Below, in pieces: positions 43,607 through 54,190 of a stretch of 64,000 nucleotides of DNA. The stretch is from NCBI RefSeq assembly GCF_963678635.1, contig NC_087064.1, forward strand, positions 8,037,671 through 8,101,670, in the 5' to 3' direction. The stretch's first letter is position 1; the number at the start of each line of letters is the position of its first letter. A program made the position numbers and the translations under genes. The DNA is from Symsagittifera roscoffensis (Eukaryota; Xenacoelomorpha; Acoela; Convolutidae). A model generated the notes under the pieces. That model had not been told where the DNA came from, made no database searches, and saw only the letters and a program-made list of their open reading frames with translations.

Positions 43607-43684
43607 AGGTATGTGGCCTACTTGTTAGCACAATAACCTAACCAATTGAAGGTCGGGGTTCGAGTCTCACCAGGATACTTTTTT
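43607..43684 (+). other. tRNA-like Pol III unit (tRNA pseudogene or SINE head), copy 1
   Basis: An A-box-like TGGCCTACTTG (43614-43624) and a B-box-like GGTTCGAGTCT (43657-43667) are 32 bp apart, each one mismatch from consensus, and a T6 run at 43679-43684 could terminate Pol III. The D and T stems pair poorly and the acceptor ends share only four pairs, so a functional tRNA is unlikely. A tRNA-derived SINE head or decayed tRNA is more plausible. Confidence 0.35.
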
Positions 43685-45261
43685 CTTCTTAGAAATAACC
43701 GATATTTAGCTAAGTTCTGATCAGAAATAAGATCAGAAATAAAAAGAATTTTAGGAAAGTCCTTTCTTAATTTGAACAATTCATGAAGAACTTCCAACCA
43801 AAAATTTAGATTAGATATAAGGTATTTTTGGTCAGAATTAAAGAATTTTCTCGTTGCGGGTATCTTACACAATTCATGCTAGTAAGGCTTGTATACAAAA
43901 ATATGATAAATATTAAGGACGTTTAATCACTTTTCTCATAATTTCCCTCTTCTACCAAGTAGCGAGATTACAGTCTTTAAAAGAGTCAGAAAAAAATAGA
44001 CTTGTTCACGCCAAGAGAAAACGAAAATGCATAACGTGAATTATTACGTTATACTGACAAGTTAAGATGTCTTTTATCATTGAGAATAGCTTCCTAGTTA
44101 TGGCTATTTGTCGAATCGTAACACAGTTATCGTCAATTGATCAGCTTAAACGTACTCAATTAGTACACCGATTTTTTCCTAGCTGAGTCATATGGTTATT
44201 TATATTATATAAACAAGCATCGTCATCTCACTGGATAAAATTAACCTTTGGTATGTATTTCTGCATATAGTTTACACACTGAAAAACATTAGACGAACGA
44301 GAATCATACTTTGGTGGAGGGGTGTAGCGATAAGCATGTGCGCACGTTAGCATGCGATATTTGATTTTAGCACTGGGTGTTTTTTCAGACAAAAAATATA
44401 TTAGTCTAAACATTCAAATAATTTCGAAAACCAATGATTGGATAGGCGGGGAGTTAAGGTTTCGGTTTCGCCGTATTAAAAATTTAAGTACGCGCTGTTG
44501 AATCTTGCCAACTTGAATAAACAGACTGTTAAAAAGTGAATCTTCAAACTACATTCTTTTAAATGGGTATGCTAATCGACACACACATGCTGATAGGCCG
44601 GTCCCTGCTTTGTGGCACACCCTGCTGTATATGATTCAACCAATCAGTTGTTAACACCAATTAGCAGCTCGCTTGTATTTTCAATACCTGCGACAAAATA
44701 AGAGCTTTTAGCCGAATAAGCTTTTCAGCTCAAAACTCGTTGGATTTACCACGAAGTAAATCATGGTCCCGTTTTTTCAGTGTATATTTTCCAAGGGTTG
44801 GTTGGAGATTTGTACTTTCGAAGGTTCGCTGCTTTCCTAGTTTTTTAAACATTATTAAAAAGGATTTTCAATAAGTTCTTTCTCGTTGTAGTCTTTGGCG
44901 GATTCCATTTGCTGTTGGCGTATAAATTCATTTCTCTTCATCTGTACTTATGGTCTATAAAGTTTTAAAAGAGCGTTGGCTTGGTGTTGGTTTTAACTCT
45001 TTAAAAATTTCGTTCCAGTTTAAAACAAAAGTTTTGTCAATAAATTCTCATTTTGACCATAATAAGACGTTCCTATGAAAAAATTACCACACATTTCTTT
45101 CAAATTTTCCTAACTGCCATGCGATTTTTCTGCAATTTGCTTTTTGGATTTGCAGATTATAAAGAATCCATCATCTTAACAGTTTCACTGCTACACTTTT
45201 TATCTTTATTTCTCTTTGCCTTCCAATTTCATCAAAAAAATCAAAACTAAACGCAACGAAA
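43685..45261. other. Non-coding part of the segmental duplication
   Basis: Only short frames occur, the longest starting from non-ATG codons (for example 43618-43872 minus begins at TTG). They are identical or nearly so in the second copy, which reflects recent duplication rather than selection. No motif was recognised. Confidence 0.5.
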
Positions 45262-45783
45262 AACAAAACTGCCCGTATCAGGGCGAAGCCCTGAATGTTC
45301 CAACTGCCTTTTCAGGTCTATGGAGCAGTATTAACATGAAAAATTTAAATGTAATTAAATAAGATTAAAAATTTTCTTGACACACGCCATATTAAATAAG
45401 ATCTCCCCACACGCCATATTAAGTACAATGTAATGAGCTTCGCTCCTATTAACAAATCAATTATGGCGTATAAGCGTCCCTGAACCAATTTGGATCAATT
45501 TCTAAGATGGATTAAATCTCGTATACGCGTGAAAAGGGCAAAATTTTTCGCGCGTTTTTTGTCCCAAAACGGCCATAATGGCAATCTTTAAACCCCCAAA
45601 GCTTTACGAAAAATGATCACAGGTAAAATAGTTTTTTAAATTTAAGCTCAAGACAACAATACCATTTGAATGATATAAAACTTTTGTCAAAAATTATTCA
45701 TTAAAAAGTCGAAATTTGTCTGAAGAAAAAAACCCACGCCGAGCACAAATATTCCGTTACTTTCGTATCGAAAATCGGAACAA
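45262..45783 (-). mobile_element. HINE-like element, reverse orientation, copy 5
   Basis: Read on the minus strand it starts TTGTTCCGATTTTCGATACG and ends with the hairpin TCAGGGC-TTC-GCCCTGA and a short tail. All blocks of the 20-22 kb copies are present in order, with moderate divergence (for example ACGCGTATACGAGATTTAATC in the core). The subterminal repeat is decayed (GTTGGAACA for GTCGGAACA). Confidence 0.7.
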
Positions 45784-47097
45784 TAAAGATAAAAATAGTA
45801 GCAGTGAAACTGTTAGGATGATTGATTTTTTCTTCAAAGGTAGAGTTTATAATTTATAACTATCAATTAATTATCTTTTATCATTTTTTACGTTGAAGCA
45901 GTAACACAAATTGTGGAAGGGTAGGTTAATTTATCAGTTTCTTCAATTAATTAGAATTAACATTCGTTGTAGTTTATGTATCATTCATAATTTGATTTTT
46001 TTGGTAAATGGATTTTTCGGGGTTCTCAGGAAAAGAATCGAATACATAGCGGTCAAGAGTTGTTTTGATTCAGTATGATAGCTTCAGCTGTGTTGAGTTT
46101 TCTCTGAAACTAACTAATAAGTTTATCACAGCTATTAATCTAATGGAGATTAGGCTAATCATATGGACGTTCTGCTATGAGCACAATTAGTCGGAATGAA
46201 TTTTTATTTCTTGAAGCTAGAGGTCGCCTTAATATTGCTCGAAAAAATGTATCCCCCCTATATAATTTTCTTACAAAGTTTGACTGATTTTCCTCAAACA
46301 TGCAAGGCCGTTTTCCCGACCGTTAAATCAAGCTAAAAAAAGGCAAAAAATGCGAACTTATTTTTCCAAATTTAAGCTCAGAACAACAAGATCTTTTGAA
46401 TGATATAAAAAAGTTTTGTCAAAAATTACTAATTAAAAAGTCGAAATTTGTCTGAAGAAAGAAAACCACGCTGAGCACAAATATTCCGTTACTTTCGTAT
46501 CGAAAGCCGGAACAATATAAATAAAAATTGTAGCAGTAAATCTGTTAAGTTGATGGATTGTTTCTTCAAAGGTAGAGTTTTTAATTCATAACTATCAAGT
46601 CATTATCTTTTATCATTTTTTACTTTGAATCAGTAACACAAATTGTGAAAGAGCAGGTTAAATTATGAGTTTTTTCAAATAATTAGAAATATCATCCGTT
46701 GTAGTTTATTTATCATTCGTAAATCGATTTTTCTGTAAATGGATTTTTCGGGGTTCTCAAGAAAAGAATCATTACATAGCAGCAAAGAGTTGTTTTGATT
46801 CAGTACGATAGCTTCAGTTGTGTTGAATAATCTCTGAAACTAACTAATAAGTTTATCCCAGCTATTAATCTACTAGATGGGTTAAGAGATTAGGCTAATC
46901 ATATGGATGTTCTGCTTTGAGCACGATTTCTCGGAATGGAGTTTTATTTCTTGAAGCTAGAGGTCGCCGTAACAGTGCTCGAAAAATGTACCCCCCCTTG
47001 ATAATTTTCTTACAACATTTGACTGATTTTCCTTAAAACTGCAAGCTCGTTATCCCGACCGTTAAGTCAAGCTAGAAACTTGCAAAAAATGCGAATT
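45638..47097 (+). repeat. Tandem duplication of a 730-bp unit carrying a HINE end
   Basis: TTTAAGCTCA at 45641 recurs at 46371, a 730-bp period. Each unit consists of the 5' ~150 bp of a reverse HINE-like element followed by ~580 bp of shared flank (TTCTTCAAAGGTAGAGTTT, GGATTTTTCGGGGTTCTCA, GATTAGGCTAATCATATGGA). The units differ by many substitutions, so this duplication is much older than the 17-kb one. Confidence 0.85.
46358..46515 (-). mobile_element. HINE-like 5' fragment produced by the 730-bp duplication
   Basis: Contains only the 5' end (minus-strand TTGTTCCGGCTTTCGATACG to AAATTTAAGCTC...). The interior and 3' hairpin are absent, as expected if the 730-bp unit boundary cut through the element. 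Confidence 0.75.
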
Positions 47098-47474
47098 TAG
47101 CGACAATTAAAAACGCATTTAGCATCCTTTTATTGAAATTTGTGCTCAGAAAATTGGCAAAAATTGGAGAAAAAAATCAGTTTCAGGCTCAATTAATGAC
47201 TCAATTAAGAAAAAATGGTTAGTTTTCACCAGTCCCATAATAATATAGTGCATTTAGTATTATGAGTGTCCGAATTTTATAATAAAATTTTTCTTTTCTT
47301 TTTTTCATAATCTAGGGGAGGATATAACAGGAAAGACCTAAAAAATTTTCGTTATTACTGTTTTTCTCAAAATTGTTTAGCAAATCCGAAATTTGTGACT
47401 TTTTTGTAACTACAACAAAAATTCACCGGGCAAAATATTCTCTGATACTTGCACAGAATAGAATCCAAGAACTG
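47098..47474. other. Intergenic DNA, no gene recognised
   Basis: AT-rich, without frames or motifs of note. It separates the 730-bp tandem units from the hAT-like MITE. Confidence 0.5.
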
Positions 47475-47911
47475 CAGGGGCGGATCTAGGATTTTCTTGA
47501 GGGGGGGGGGGGGGGGGCGAATTTTCAAAAACATTCAAAAATTTTGTCGTCCTTTTTTTTAGGTCGACCGAATTGGTTTTTTGAGCTCTCCCTAAGCACG
47601 GTTTCTTCAGGCAAAACTCCGCAGGCAAAATTTTGAAAAAAAAACAGTCCAAAAAAAGCGTTTTAGGCACTTTTTGAAAAACTTTGACCAAAAAATCTTG
47701 TTTTTTCGGCGCGCGCTCCCCTCTCAAAATTAGTATATTGGCGCCTAAGGCGCCTTTAGAAAAATTTTAGGGTCGGTCGGCACAAAATGGATTTCTTAAA
47801 AAGTACCAAAGGGGGGACCCTTTGTGGTGGTCGCAAGGGGGTCGAATCCCTGAGATAGGAAGAAAAAAGCAACCGCCAACGCCCCGCCCCCCCCCCCTAA
47901 ATCCGCCCCTG
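47475..47911. mobile_element. hAT-like MITE, 437 bp, with G17 and C11 tracts
   Basis: Ends CAGGGGCGGATCTAGG and TAAATCCGCCCCTG are terminal inverted repeats of the CAGGGGCGGAT type known from hAT transposons. Flanking 8-mers AAGAACTG and AAGTACTA agree at 6 of 8. A run of 17 G at 47501-47517 lies just inside the left end, and 11 C at 47887-47897 just inside the right, so the inverted ends continue as G/C homopolymers. The interior has AAAGCGTTTTAGGCAC, GCGCGCGCTCC and GGCGCCTAAGGCGCC palindromes. No transposase. Confidence 0.8.
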
Positions 47912-48556
47912 AAGTACTATGATTAAGGCCAAGACTTCCTTCGCGAAACCGCTCAGCACATTTTCACATTTTCATAATAGAATCCACTCAGGAAGATACT
48001 TTTGATTGCTCGAATAACAGCTGAAAAGAAGCACGGCAAAGCTTCAACTGGAGCTGCGATAACACAGAAAGGAGACTCTAATTTGGAATCCTCAGAAACG
48101 TATTTTTTCGCTGTTTTGAATTACCAGCTAAAATTGATAGAGCACGATGTAATATTTCGATAAAATCACGCCCTCTTCAAAGCAAGTACTTTACGACAAA
48201 CGCTTATGTCAGAAATAGAATTGTTTCAGAAATTAAACTTTTTATCACAAAAACAAACTATGAAAAATCCCGATGAAAAAGTCGACTTATATTTTTGTTA
48301 CCATTATGCTGAGAGATGAGAACGTGGTGGGCGTGGTCGCGTTCTCTTTTTGAATACCAGTCCTGGTCTGGTCGGTTGGGCAATGTTGATGATTTCACAC
48401 ACGACCTCTTTTGTTCTTTTTCCTGATTCGAGTAGTAAGGAAGAAGAAAAAAAGAAATTAATTCAAGAACCCTTGGGTCATTTTCACAGGTTTCCAATTA
48501 ATTCCAACTAAACATCATGAAATAGCATACTTTTGCATCAGACATTTTTCACCTGC
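47912..48556. other. Region upstream of the putative secreted-protein gene
   Basis: No coding frame accepted. It may contain the promoter and a 5' non-coding exon ending at CCTGC|GTAAGT (48556/48557), but I cannot place a transcription start. The minus-strand frame 48258-48497 has no recognised family. Confidence 0.35.
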
Positions 48557-49053
48557 GTAAGTAACTTTTTCTTCCACTAAAATTCAAAAAACTTCATTTT
48601 TTTCTGATATATTTTTTTTTCATTCCTGATGCACCAATATGATTCCAAGTTGATAAAATGTAACACTTTGACTCTCATTTTCCAAAACTTGACGTTTGTT
48701 ACAAACCCCCTGAAAATTTTTAATTGAGGCAGTGTAGCAAAACTTATTAATTTATCCTGATTTTCAAGTAAAAATAGAAGAAAAACACTTATTTCTAAAA
48801 TGTTTAAAATACTATAAGCATTTGCATAATTGTAGCTTCAAAGTGCGGAAACATATGGGGTCGTTTCGATTACTGAATCATTAAAAAAGGTATTTTTGTT
48901 TATTATTATTCCCCATTAATTAATATTTTCAGAGTCAAAATTGTTTTTGTATACTTGAACTTTGTCCTGGAGATAAATCTTTCAATCTTTCCAAGCTCTT
49001 TTTCATTTTGGTTTTCCACTCTCTGAGTTTTATTCTCTCTAACTTATTTACAG
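48557..49053 (+). other. Candidate 5'-UTR intron
   Basis: GTAAGT at 48557-48562 is a strong donor and TTATTTACAG ending at 49053 a good acceptor, preceded by a pyrimidine-rich stretch (TTTTATTCTCTCTAACTTATT). The acceptor lies four bases before the ATG of the 150-aa frame. Both sites were judged by eye. The acceptor could equally serve a more distant donor or trans-splicing. Confidence 0.35.
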
Positions 49054-49057
49054 GAAA

Positions 49058-49510
49058 ATGCAGCTCAAAAATGGCATCAATCGAAGGAGGTTTTTCAGCA
49101 GTTATATTTTCAATGCCAACCTTTGCATCACGACTTCAATCCTGTGCTCGCTCGTTTTTTCCTTCTCGTCTCTCGTACAAATAGCCGACTGTAACCGAAT
49201 GGCGTCTCCCGCAGCTAATATCATTTACGCTTTCAAACGAGACGCTAACTTTCAAAACAGCAACAACAACAATAACAGTCCGAACTACAGCAAAATTCCG
49301 AACTTCAACAACATTCCGAATTACGACAACCTTGCGGAGTTCGAGGACAAGCCTACAACGCCGATAGATTTCGAGCCACTACACCCCAAGCTATACAGTT
49401 TATTCTACAGGAACGCACAGCCAGTGTTTGAGATTCTAGAACCATTCCAAGTTAAACCAAAACTTTCGGAGCTCAGTTTCTGGGACCAAATGTCAAAAGG
49501 GTCAGAATAA
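49058..49510 (+). CDS. Putative secreted protein, 150 aa, unknown family
   Basis: I do not recognise the family. An ATG four bases after a splice-acceptor-like TTTACAG opens 150 codons. Residues 1-15 are basic (three Arg in a row at 9-11), residues 16-43 are hydrophobic and end near QIADC, like a signal peptide or signal anchor. The mature part has an FKR dibasic site at 59-61, an Asn-rich linker (66-73), an IPN.NN-type repeat (IPNFNN then IPNYDN, 80-91), and an acidic to Pro/Phe-rich tail (PIDFEPLHPKLYSLF..) ending WDQMSKGSE. The codons are less AT-biased than the surroundings, which favours a real gene. A dibasic site after a signal sequence would fit a processed peptide precursor, but there is no amidation Gly before KR and no repeated peptide, so this is only a possibility. 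Confidence 0.55.
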   Translation: MQLKNGINRRRFFSSYIFNANLCITTSILCSLVFSFSSLVQIADCNRMASPAANIIYAFKRDANFQNSNNNNNSPNYSKIPNFNNIPNYDNLAEFEDKPTTPIDFEPLHPKLYSLFYRNAQPVFEILEPFQVKPKLSELSFWDQMSKGSE

Positions 49511-50009
49511 AAACAGAGTTCAGAACGTGAACGATCAGAATGCGACGCTTCGAGAGTAGGTTACACACTCAATTACTGACTACCCCCTTTGAATGAAGTT
49601 AAAGAAGAAGTTGCCCGCAACGTTCAAATTATGTGTAATGATGCAGTTTCGGTTTGAACTTTGATTTGTAGATTCTTTGCCACCTGAATTACAAATCTTA
49701 TTCAAATTAAAAAGTTCTGCTTTTGTGTTTCTGAGTTAGTGAAATGAGTTCCTCTATCACCTCTGGTTTTCATAAAACGGTTCAGGGGTTAGTGTACAAT
49801 CCTTCACTCGTAGAAAATGTTTGTGCTAGATATCCATTCTCTCATTTTTTTCTTTGACTTTTGAGGAATTTAGAACGGCTAAAAGCCCTCATATTTTGTT
49901 TTAGGTTTTTTTACCGCCAAAAAAGGCGTGCATCAAACGGTAGCATATTTTGGTCGATCGAAACAAAACAAGGTTTTGTAAAATAGTAAGAGGAGAGGCT
50001 ACAATCTTT

Positions 50010-50053
50010 AGAAAAAAAAACAATCCACCCCCCTCCCCCTAAATCTGCCCCTG
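50010..50053. mobile_element. hAT-like MITE end fragment
   Basis: CACCCCCCTCCCCCTAAATC followed by TGCCCCTG matches the right terminus of the 47.5-kb MITE (C-tract then TAAATCCGCCCCTG) with one substitution in the terminal repeat. The left end was not found, though short frames upstream to ~49.9 kb may include more of it. Confidence 0.5.
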
Positions 50054-50823
50054 CTTTAAGGTAATTCAATTCTTAGCAGTCAATAGCACAGCACTCCGTT
50101 CTCTTCATTCTTTCCAAATAATCCTAATTTCTAGATCGCACGTTTTCCCAAGCTGCGTTTAGTGCTACTTAATCGAAACGCAAGACTTTCCGACACATCG
50201 GGAACATATAAAATTCAATTCCAAGCATCTGAAAATGCTTGGAAATTTCACATTTGGGGCATGAAATAATCAAATTTGGGGCAAAAAGTCCATTTAAAAA
50301 ACTTATTGGTGGCGGAGGTTTTAGCCGGTGGAATTTTGTCCAGGGATTCATCCTTTGTGAAATTTAGCCCTCTAAATTGTTCTAAAAAACTAAATGCTTA
50401 AGCCGATTTTTTTGAAGGAAATTTTAGGAAAATGATCGAATCCTGCTGTAAACTTACAAAGTACATGACCAGTTCTGACAATTATTTAAGGTACTTGTTG
50501 TCGTGAAAAAATACACAGGATTACGAGGTACCTTTTGAACTCATGCTCAGCCCATTAACTGCAAATATCTCCTACTGGTCCTAAAGCATCGCTTACTTGC
50601 ACTGATTTGTTTGAATGGCGCAGTAAATACTCTTTTAGAGACTTTTCACGGGATTTGAAAGTGAGAGCTTTGAGCTTGAGGAGAGAAGGTAAAATAATCA
50701 TTATATTGTTGATTTGTTATTCACCTTTTGAACATCAATTAAATTGTTAAATAATTCAAACTGGTAATGTTTTTACACGTTTTAAGGCTTGTGTTTCAAT
50801 TTCACCGGCACAAATACACGCAG

Positions 50824-50840
50824 CACACACACACACACAC
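50824..50840 (+). repeat. (CA)n microsatellite
   Basis: A perfect run of alternating C and A, about 8.5 units. Confidence 0.95.
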
Positions 50841-51383
50841 TAAACTGTGCGTTTTTCAAACCTAGAGTCAAGCCTCGTAAGGAATTTGCGCTTTATGGTA
50901 ACCCAAAGCCAATTTACAGCTATGTTGTCCTCACGAGCGTATAAACTTAGCAGCTGAAGCATTGTACTCAAAAACAACTACAGCAAAAAAGTCGTAAAAA
51001 CTTACGACTAACAACAATGATACAGAGTCAAATCTGAAGTAGCTCTAAAAAGGTCGAAAAAGAAAACTAATGATTGATGAAAATTAAAAGACCTCTATAG
51101 GATTTAATCCTCGGTAATGAGATATTCATGTTTTACAGCTTGTCGCCCTGAACAATTATGCCACCGACGCTTATAAACATCTCTAGGTAGACCAGCGAAA
51201 AGCGACAAAAAGGCGCTTGATTTTTCACAAATCACAAATTTTTCATGTAATAGCTTTGAATCGTACCAAGCTAAAGGCAACCATACTAACTTTGCTTGAA
51301 GAAAAAAGATACGTTTAAAGCTAAACTGTGTGTAAATTCTGCATTTCATGAATTTCGCGGAGTTTCAATTCTGATGCTGTTAT

Positions 51384-52144
51384 ATGAAACAAAATTTCTG
51401 GTTTCCGCATATACACAGATCAATCGTACAAATGGCACAAGGATGTCGCCAGTGTACACAACAAGGTAAAAACTTAAAACCAGTATTTGGCAAACAACAT
51501 TTATTCCAAATGGAACCGGTGGTTGAACCTAACGAAGAGGTCCAACTGGATTTCGCGGGACCGCTACCAGACAAGTTAAACAAAGACGCGTACATTTTAG
51601 TTGCAGTAGATAAGTGGTCAAAATTCCCATAGGCTACGGTAGTTTCAATGATCAAGCAAAAACCTTTTTTCTTAAATCGAACAACATAAAACTTCTGTTA
51701 GTCCCGGTCGATGATCATAGATCCATAGGCGTCGTAGAAAGACTGATACAAAGACTCAAACGGCGACTCAGAGTCACGAAAATTGATCCAAATAATATAA
51801 CTTTCAAAATTGCTTCGAGCGTTGCAGAAATCATTAAAACACTACGAATATCTCCACACCGAGTGACAAAAACCACACCTTTCGAAGGAGATATGGGGAG
51901 GAAAGCAAACACACCACTTTCAAATATAACAACAAATAGTTCACCTAATAATTTGAATTGGGAAAACGCTAAGCACGCTTGTTTAGATCGGAAAAATCTG
52001 ATTCATCCTCTAATTCCTGCGGCAATTAAGCACAACCTACAGAGGTGGTCCGAGGATGAAGCCAACATCAAACACAAGATACCTGAGCCCATCATCGCCA
52101 AGGATCCTGGAACAGCGGACAATCGTCCACAAACTACAAACTAG
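51384..52144 (+). pseudogene. Gypsy-B integrase and Pol C-terminus
   Basis: 51384-51632 reads NFWFPHIHRSIVQMAQGCRQ with a C-x2-C pair (GCRQCTQQGKNL), then EEVQLDFAGPL (first catalytic Asp) and VAVDKWSKFP. After a frameshift near 51.62 kb the second frame (to 52144) starts past the missing second Asp and contains DDHRSIGVVERLIQRLKRRL (third residue, Glu), RTP-like NTPLSNI and LNWENAKHACLDRKNL, typical of gypsy Pol after the core. The loss of ~30-40 codons with the second Asp makes it inactive. Confidence 0.8.
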
Positions 52145-52275
52145 TAAAAGTGTGAAAACTAAAAGAGCATTAGCGTTAGAAAAAGAAAAGTTAAATCTGA
52201 AGTATAAAGGGATACATCAACAAACTGACGTAAATACAAAAAAAAATCGAAAAAGTAACAAGAAAGGCAGTTAGA

Positions 52276-53200
52276 ATGGCCACGAAAGTGAAAGATCCAA
52301 AAACATTTGAACAAAAATACAAAACAACCGATGGGAGAAAACTAATTTACACACCACATACAGCGTGGGTTCAAAAAAAGGGGCAACAACCACGGTTATT
52401 AAGAAACAAGGGTTTTGCATTTGTACCTAACCTAACCCTCTAATATACGGTCCATGTCGTCCCTCAACACTCAGTGATTATGTGGCATATAAATCCGCCC
52501 GGAGAACAGGACCTTGTTTGAGTTTTTTAGATATAGAAAACCCAGGTGCACCAAGACACCCCATGTTCAAAGAGGACGCGTCAGGATTACCTGTGAAGCT
52601 GACATGCAAAGAACAACAAAACAGTCCATCCAAAATGAAGGCAAACGGGAAAAGAACTGGGGGAAGACCGGCACCAAGAACATCGACAAGAGGAATGGAA
52701 TTCCAATTGGAAACGAGACGGGAAGATAGTGCCACATCATTGTCATCAAACGATTCGGGATCGTCTACGTCAGAAAAAATTGCGCCATCACCAAAAGATT
52801 AAACAAAAAGAAAACACCAGATAAGGTGAAACAAAAACAACAACCGACACGAAAATCAGGCCGGGCCAGATAGTCAGCTCTTTCCAGCGCATTGAGAAAT
52901 TCCCATCAATTCCCATCAACAAACAATTTTTCGATAAAATCGCCCGCAGATAAAACAACAAGCGGTCACCTAACATCTACACCAGATCGAAAGCCAAGCT
53001 TTAAAAGCTTAATATTAGAAAAGGGGCTTCATGAAAAGTCGCCTGAATATCAGGCGTGCGTTAAATTCCTAGATGAGATACCACCCAAAGATAGGACAGA
53101 TACTACTGAGATTGTCGACTTAGTATCCCCTGCAGACAGCCCGGCGAAATCTACGGATATAAATGTATTGTCCGTAACAAACTTACAAAATGTGGAGTAA
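52276..53200 (+). pseudogene. Gypsy-B third reading region, broken
   Basis: An ATG at 52276 opens 55 codons (MATKVKDPKTFEQKY to a stop at 52441). The following frames 52482-52802 and 52892-53200 are polar and Ser/Thr/Pro/Lys-rich, with SSNDSGSSTSEK and DLVSPADSPAKSTD stretches. They lie between pol and the LTR, where some gypsy elements carry an extra ORF. No transmembrane segment is seen, so there is no sign of an envelope-type protein. Confidence 0.4.
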
Positions 53201-53295
53201 AGAAGAGACGATTTAGAGGAACATCAGGATGAGCAGAACAAAGAAGACCAAATAACAGTAACAAAAAAATAGAAATAAAGACAAAAAACTCAGTT

Positions 53296-53342
53296 CCGTC
53301 CTAAGGGGACGTAAAAACTCCGGTCCTAAGGGGACCTAAAAC
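53296..53342 (+). repeat. Short tandem repeat before the gypsy-B LTR
   Basis: CCGTCCTAAGGGGACGTAAA and CCGGTCCTAAGGGGACCTAA are adjacent copies ~24 bp apart. They lie between the last frame and the polypurine run CGAGGGGGAA that precedes the LTR. Confidence 0.8.
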
Positions 53343-53380
53343 TCTAATTTTTGTTTATTTATTGTTTTCACGAGGGGGAA

Positions 53381-53620
53381 TGTCATCCGGCCGGATCGGC
53401 AAAGTCCTATATATACATTTTATATTGTTAAGCTCACTGTGTTGAGTTGGTCAATTGACCTTGAAGGTGATCCTAACGAAGAGTTTAGGTTGTATCGTTA
53501 GAACATGAATAAAGAGTTTACGAACCAGTTTTTCTATATAAGCTCTCAAACACACTCATTATTAGTTCACCAATCCGTTCGCATTCGATATTAACTTTGA
53601 GCATACCTCAGGGTATGACA
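53381..53620 (+). repeat. 3' LTR of gypsy-B
   Basis: 240 bp, TGTCATCCGG at the start and GGGTATGACA at the end, with 6-bp inverted termini TGTCAT/ATGACA. It contains TATA-like CTATATATAC near 53409 and AATAAA at 53508-53513. The upstream purine run GAGGGGGAA is the likely polypurine tract. Confidence 0.8.
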
Positions 53621-54054
53621 ACAGTTGGGAGGTCAACTGCACAACTCTACCTGCCTCCAAAGTGACCTACCACAAAATGTCAAACCCTAGCATGTAAAAA
53701 TTCTCAAACTTATTTTTGTATTAAAATTTATTTCATACAAATGCGCAAAATGTAATTATTTTGATTAATTTCTTAATAAAATTTGTATTTTGATGGGCTA
53801 CAAATTTAACTAATTTGATGTTTTTTCTTTGTTTTTTATTGAATCTGTTATGTAATTGATATAACATTCTATTGTACATTATCTTGTGAAATTATCGTTT
53901 TTTTTCTCCCCCATAATTTGGTTGAGGGAAATTGTACGGTTGATCCCAGCTGAGTTCATTTTGTCACATTATTTAAAAAGCCTTGAGTCCAAACTACTGA
54001 ATTCAGTATTTTGTTTCATCGCTACCAGTTTGGCCTCGGCCACCAGTTTTTTTT
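53621..54054. other. Spacer between gypsy-B and LINE-B, no gene
   Basis: AT-rich sequence without recognised features. The 5' limit of LINE-B is uncertain and could lie within the last ~100 bases, where GC content starts to rise. Confidence 0.45.
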
Positions 54055-54190
54055 GGGTCCAGACGACGCCGCCTTGAAGTGGTGGATCCGACATTCTGGC
54101 TTGCCTGGTTGCAAATGGCGTCAAGCTCCTCCTCCCATGGGTCGGGGAAAGCTCAGAAGTCTCCGGGTTTTTGGTTACGGAGCGTCTGAA

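Larger units (their letters stand above)
42571..46925 (+). repeat. Segmental duplication, copy 1
   Basis: This block reappears at 59647-64000 in the same orientation, offset by 17075-17076 bp. I noticed about 20 single-base differences and one poly-T length change over 4.35 kb. Homology begins at CTGAAGGAG on the left, while the right side is cut by the window end. The contents are the last unit of the tandem array, a tRNA-like element, a reverse HINE-like copy and the start of a 730-bp tandem duplication. No convincing gene lies inside. Confidence 0.95.
49511..51359. other. Intergenic DNA 3' of the secreted-protein gene
   Basis: ATTAAA near 49706 could serve as a polyadenylation signal. A hAT-like right end and a CA microsatellite are listed separately. 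No other gene was seen; minus-strand frames at 50169-50351 and 51104-51349 show no motif. Confidence 0.45.
51360..53620 (+). mobile_element. Gypsy-B: 5'-truncated Ty3/gypsy element with 3' LTR
   Basis: The element starts inside the integrase zinc domain and continues through the rest of pol, a third reading region and a 3' LTR. There is no upstream LTR, gag, RT or RNase H. The integrase has a deletion between the first and third catalytic residues. Composition is distinctly less AT-rich than the flanks. It belongs to the same broad class as gypsy-A but has a different LTR. Confidence 0.8.

Noticed and set aside
43618-43872. 84-aa minus-strand frame conserved in both duplicated blocks
   Set aside because: It starts at TTG, overlaps the tRNA-like unit, and its conservation is explained by the recent duplication.
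52276-53200. Envelope gene for gypsy-B
   Set aside because: The frames are polar and Ser/Lys-rich with no signal peptide or transmembrane segment.
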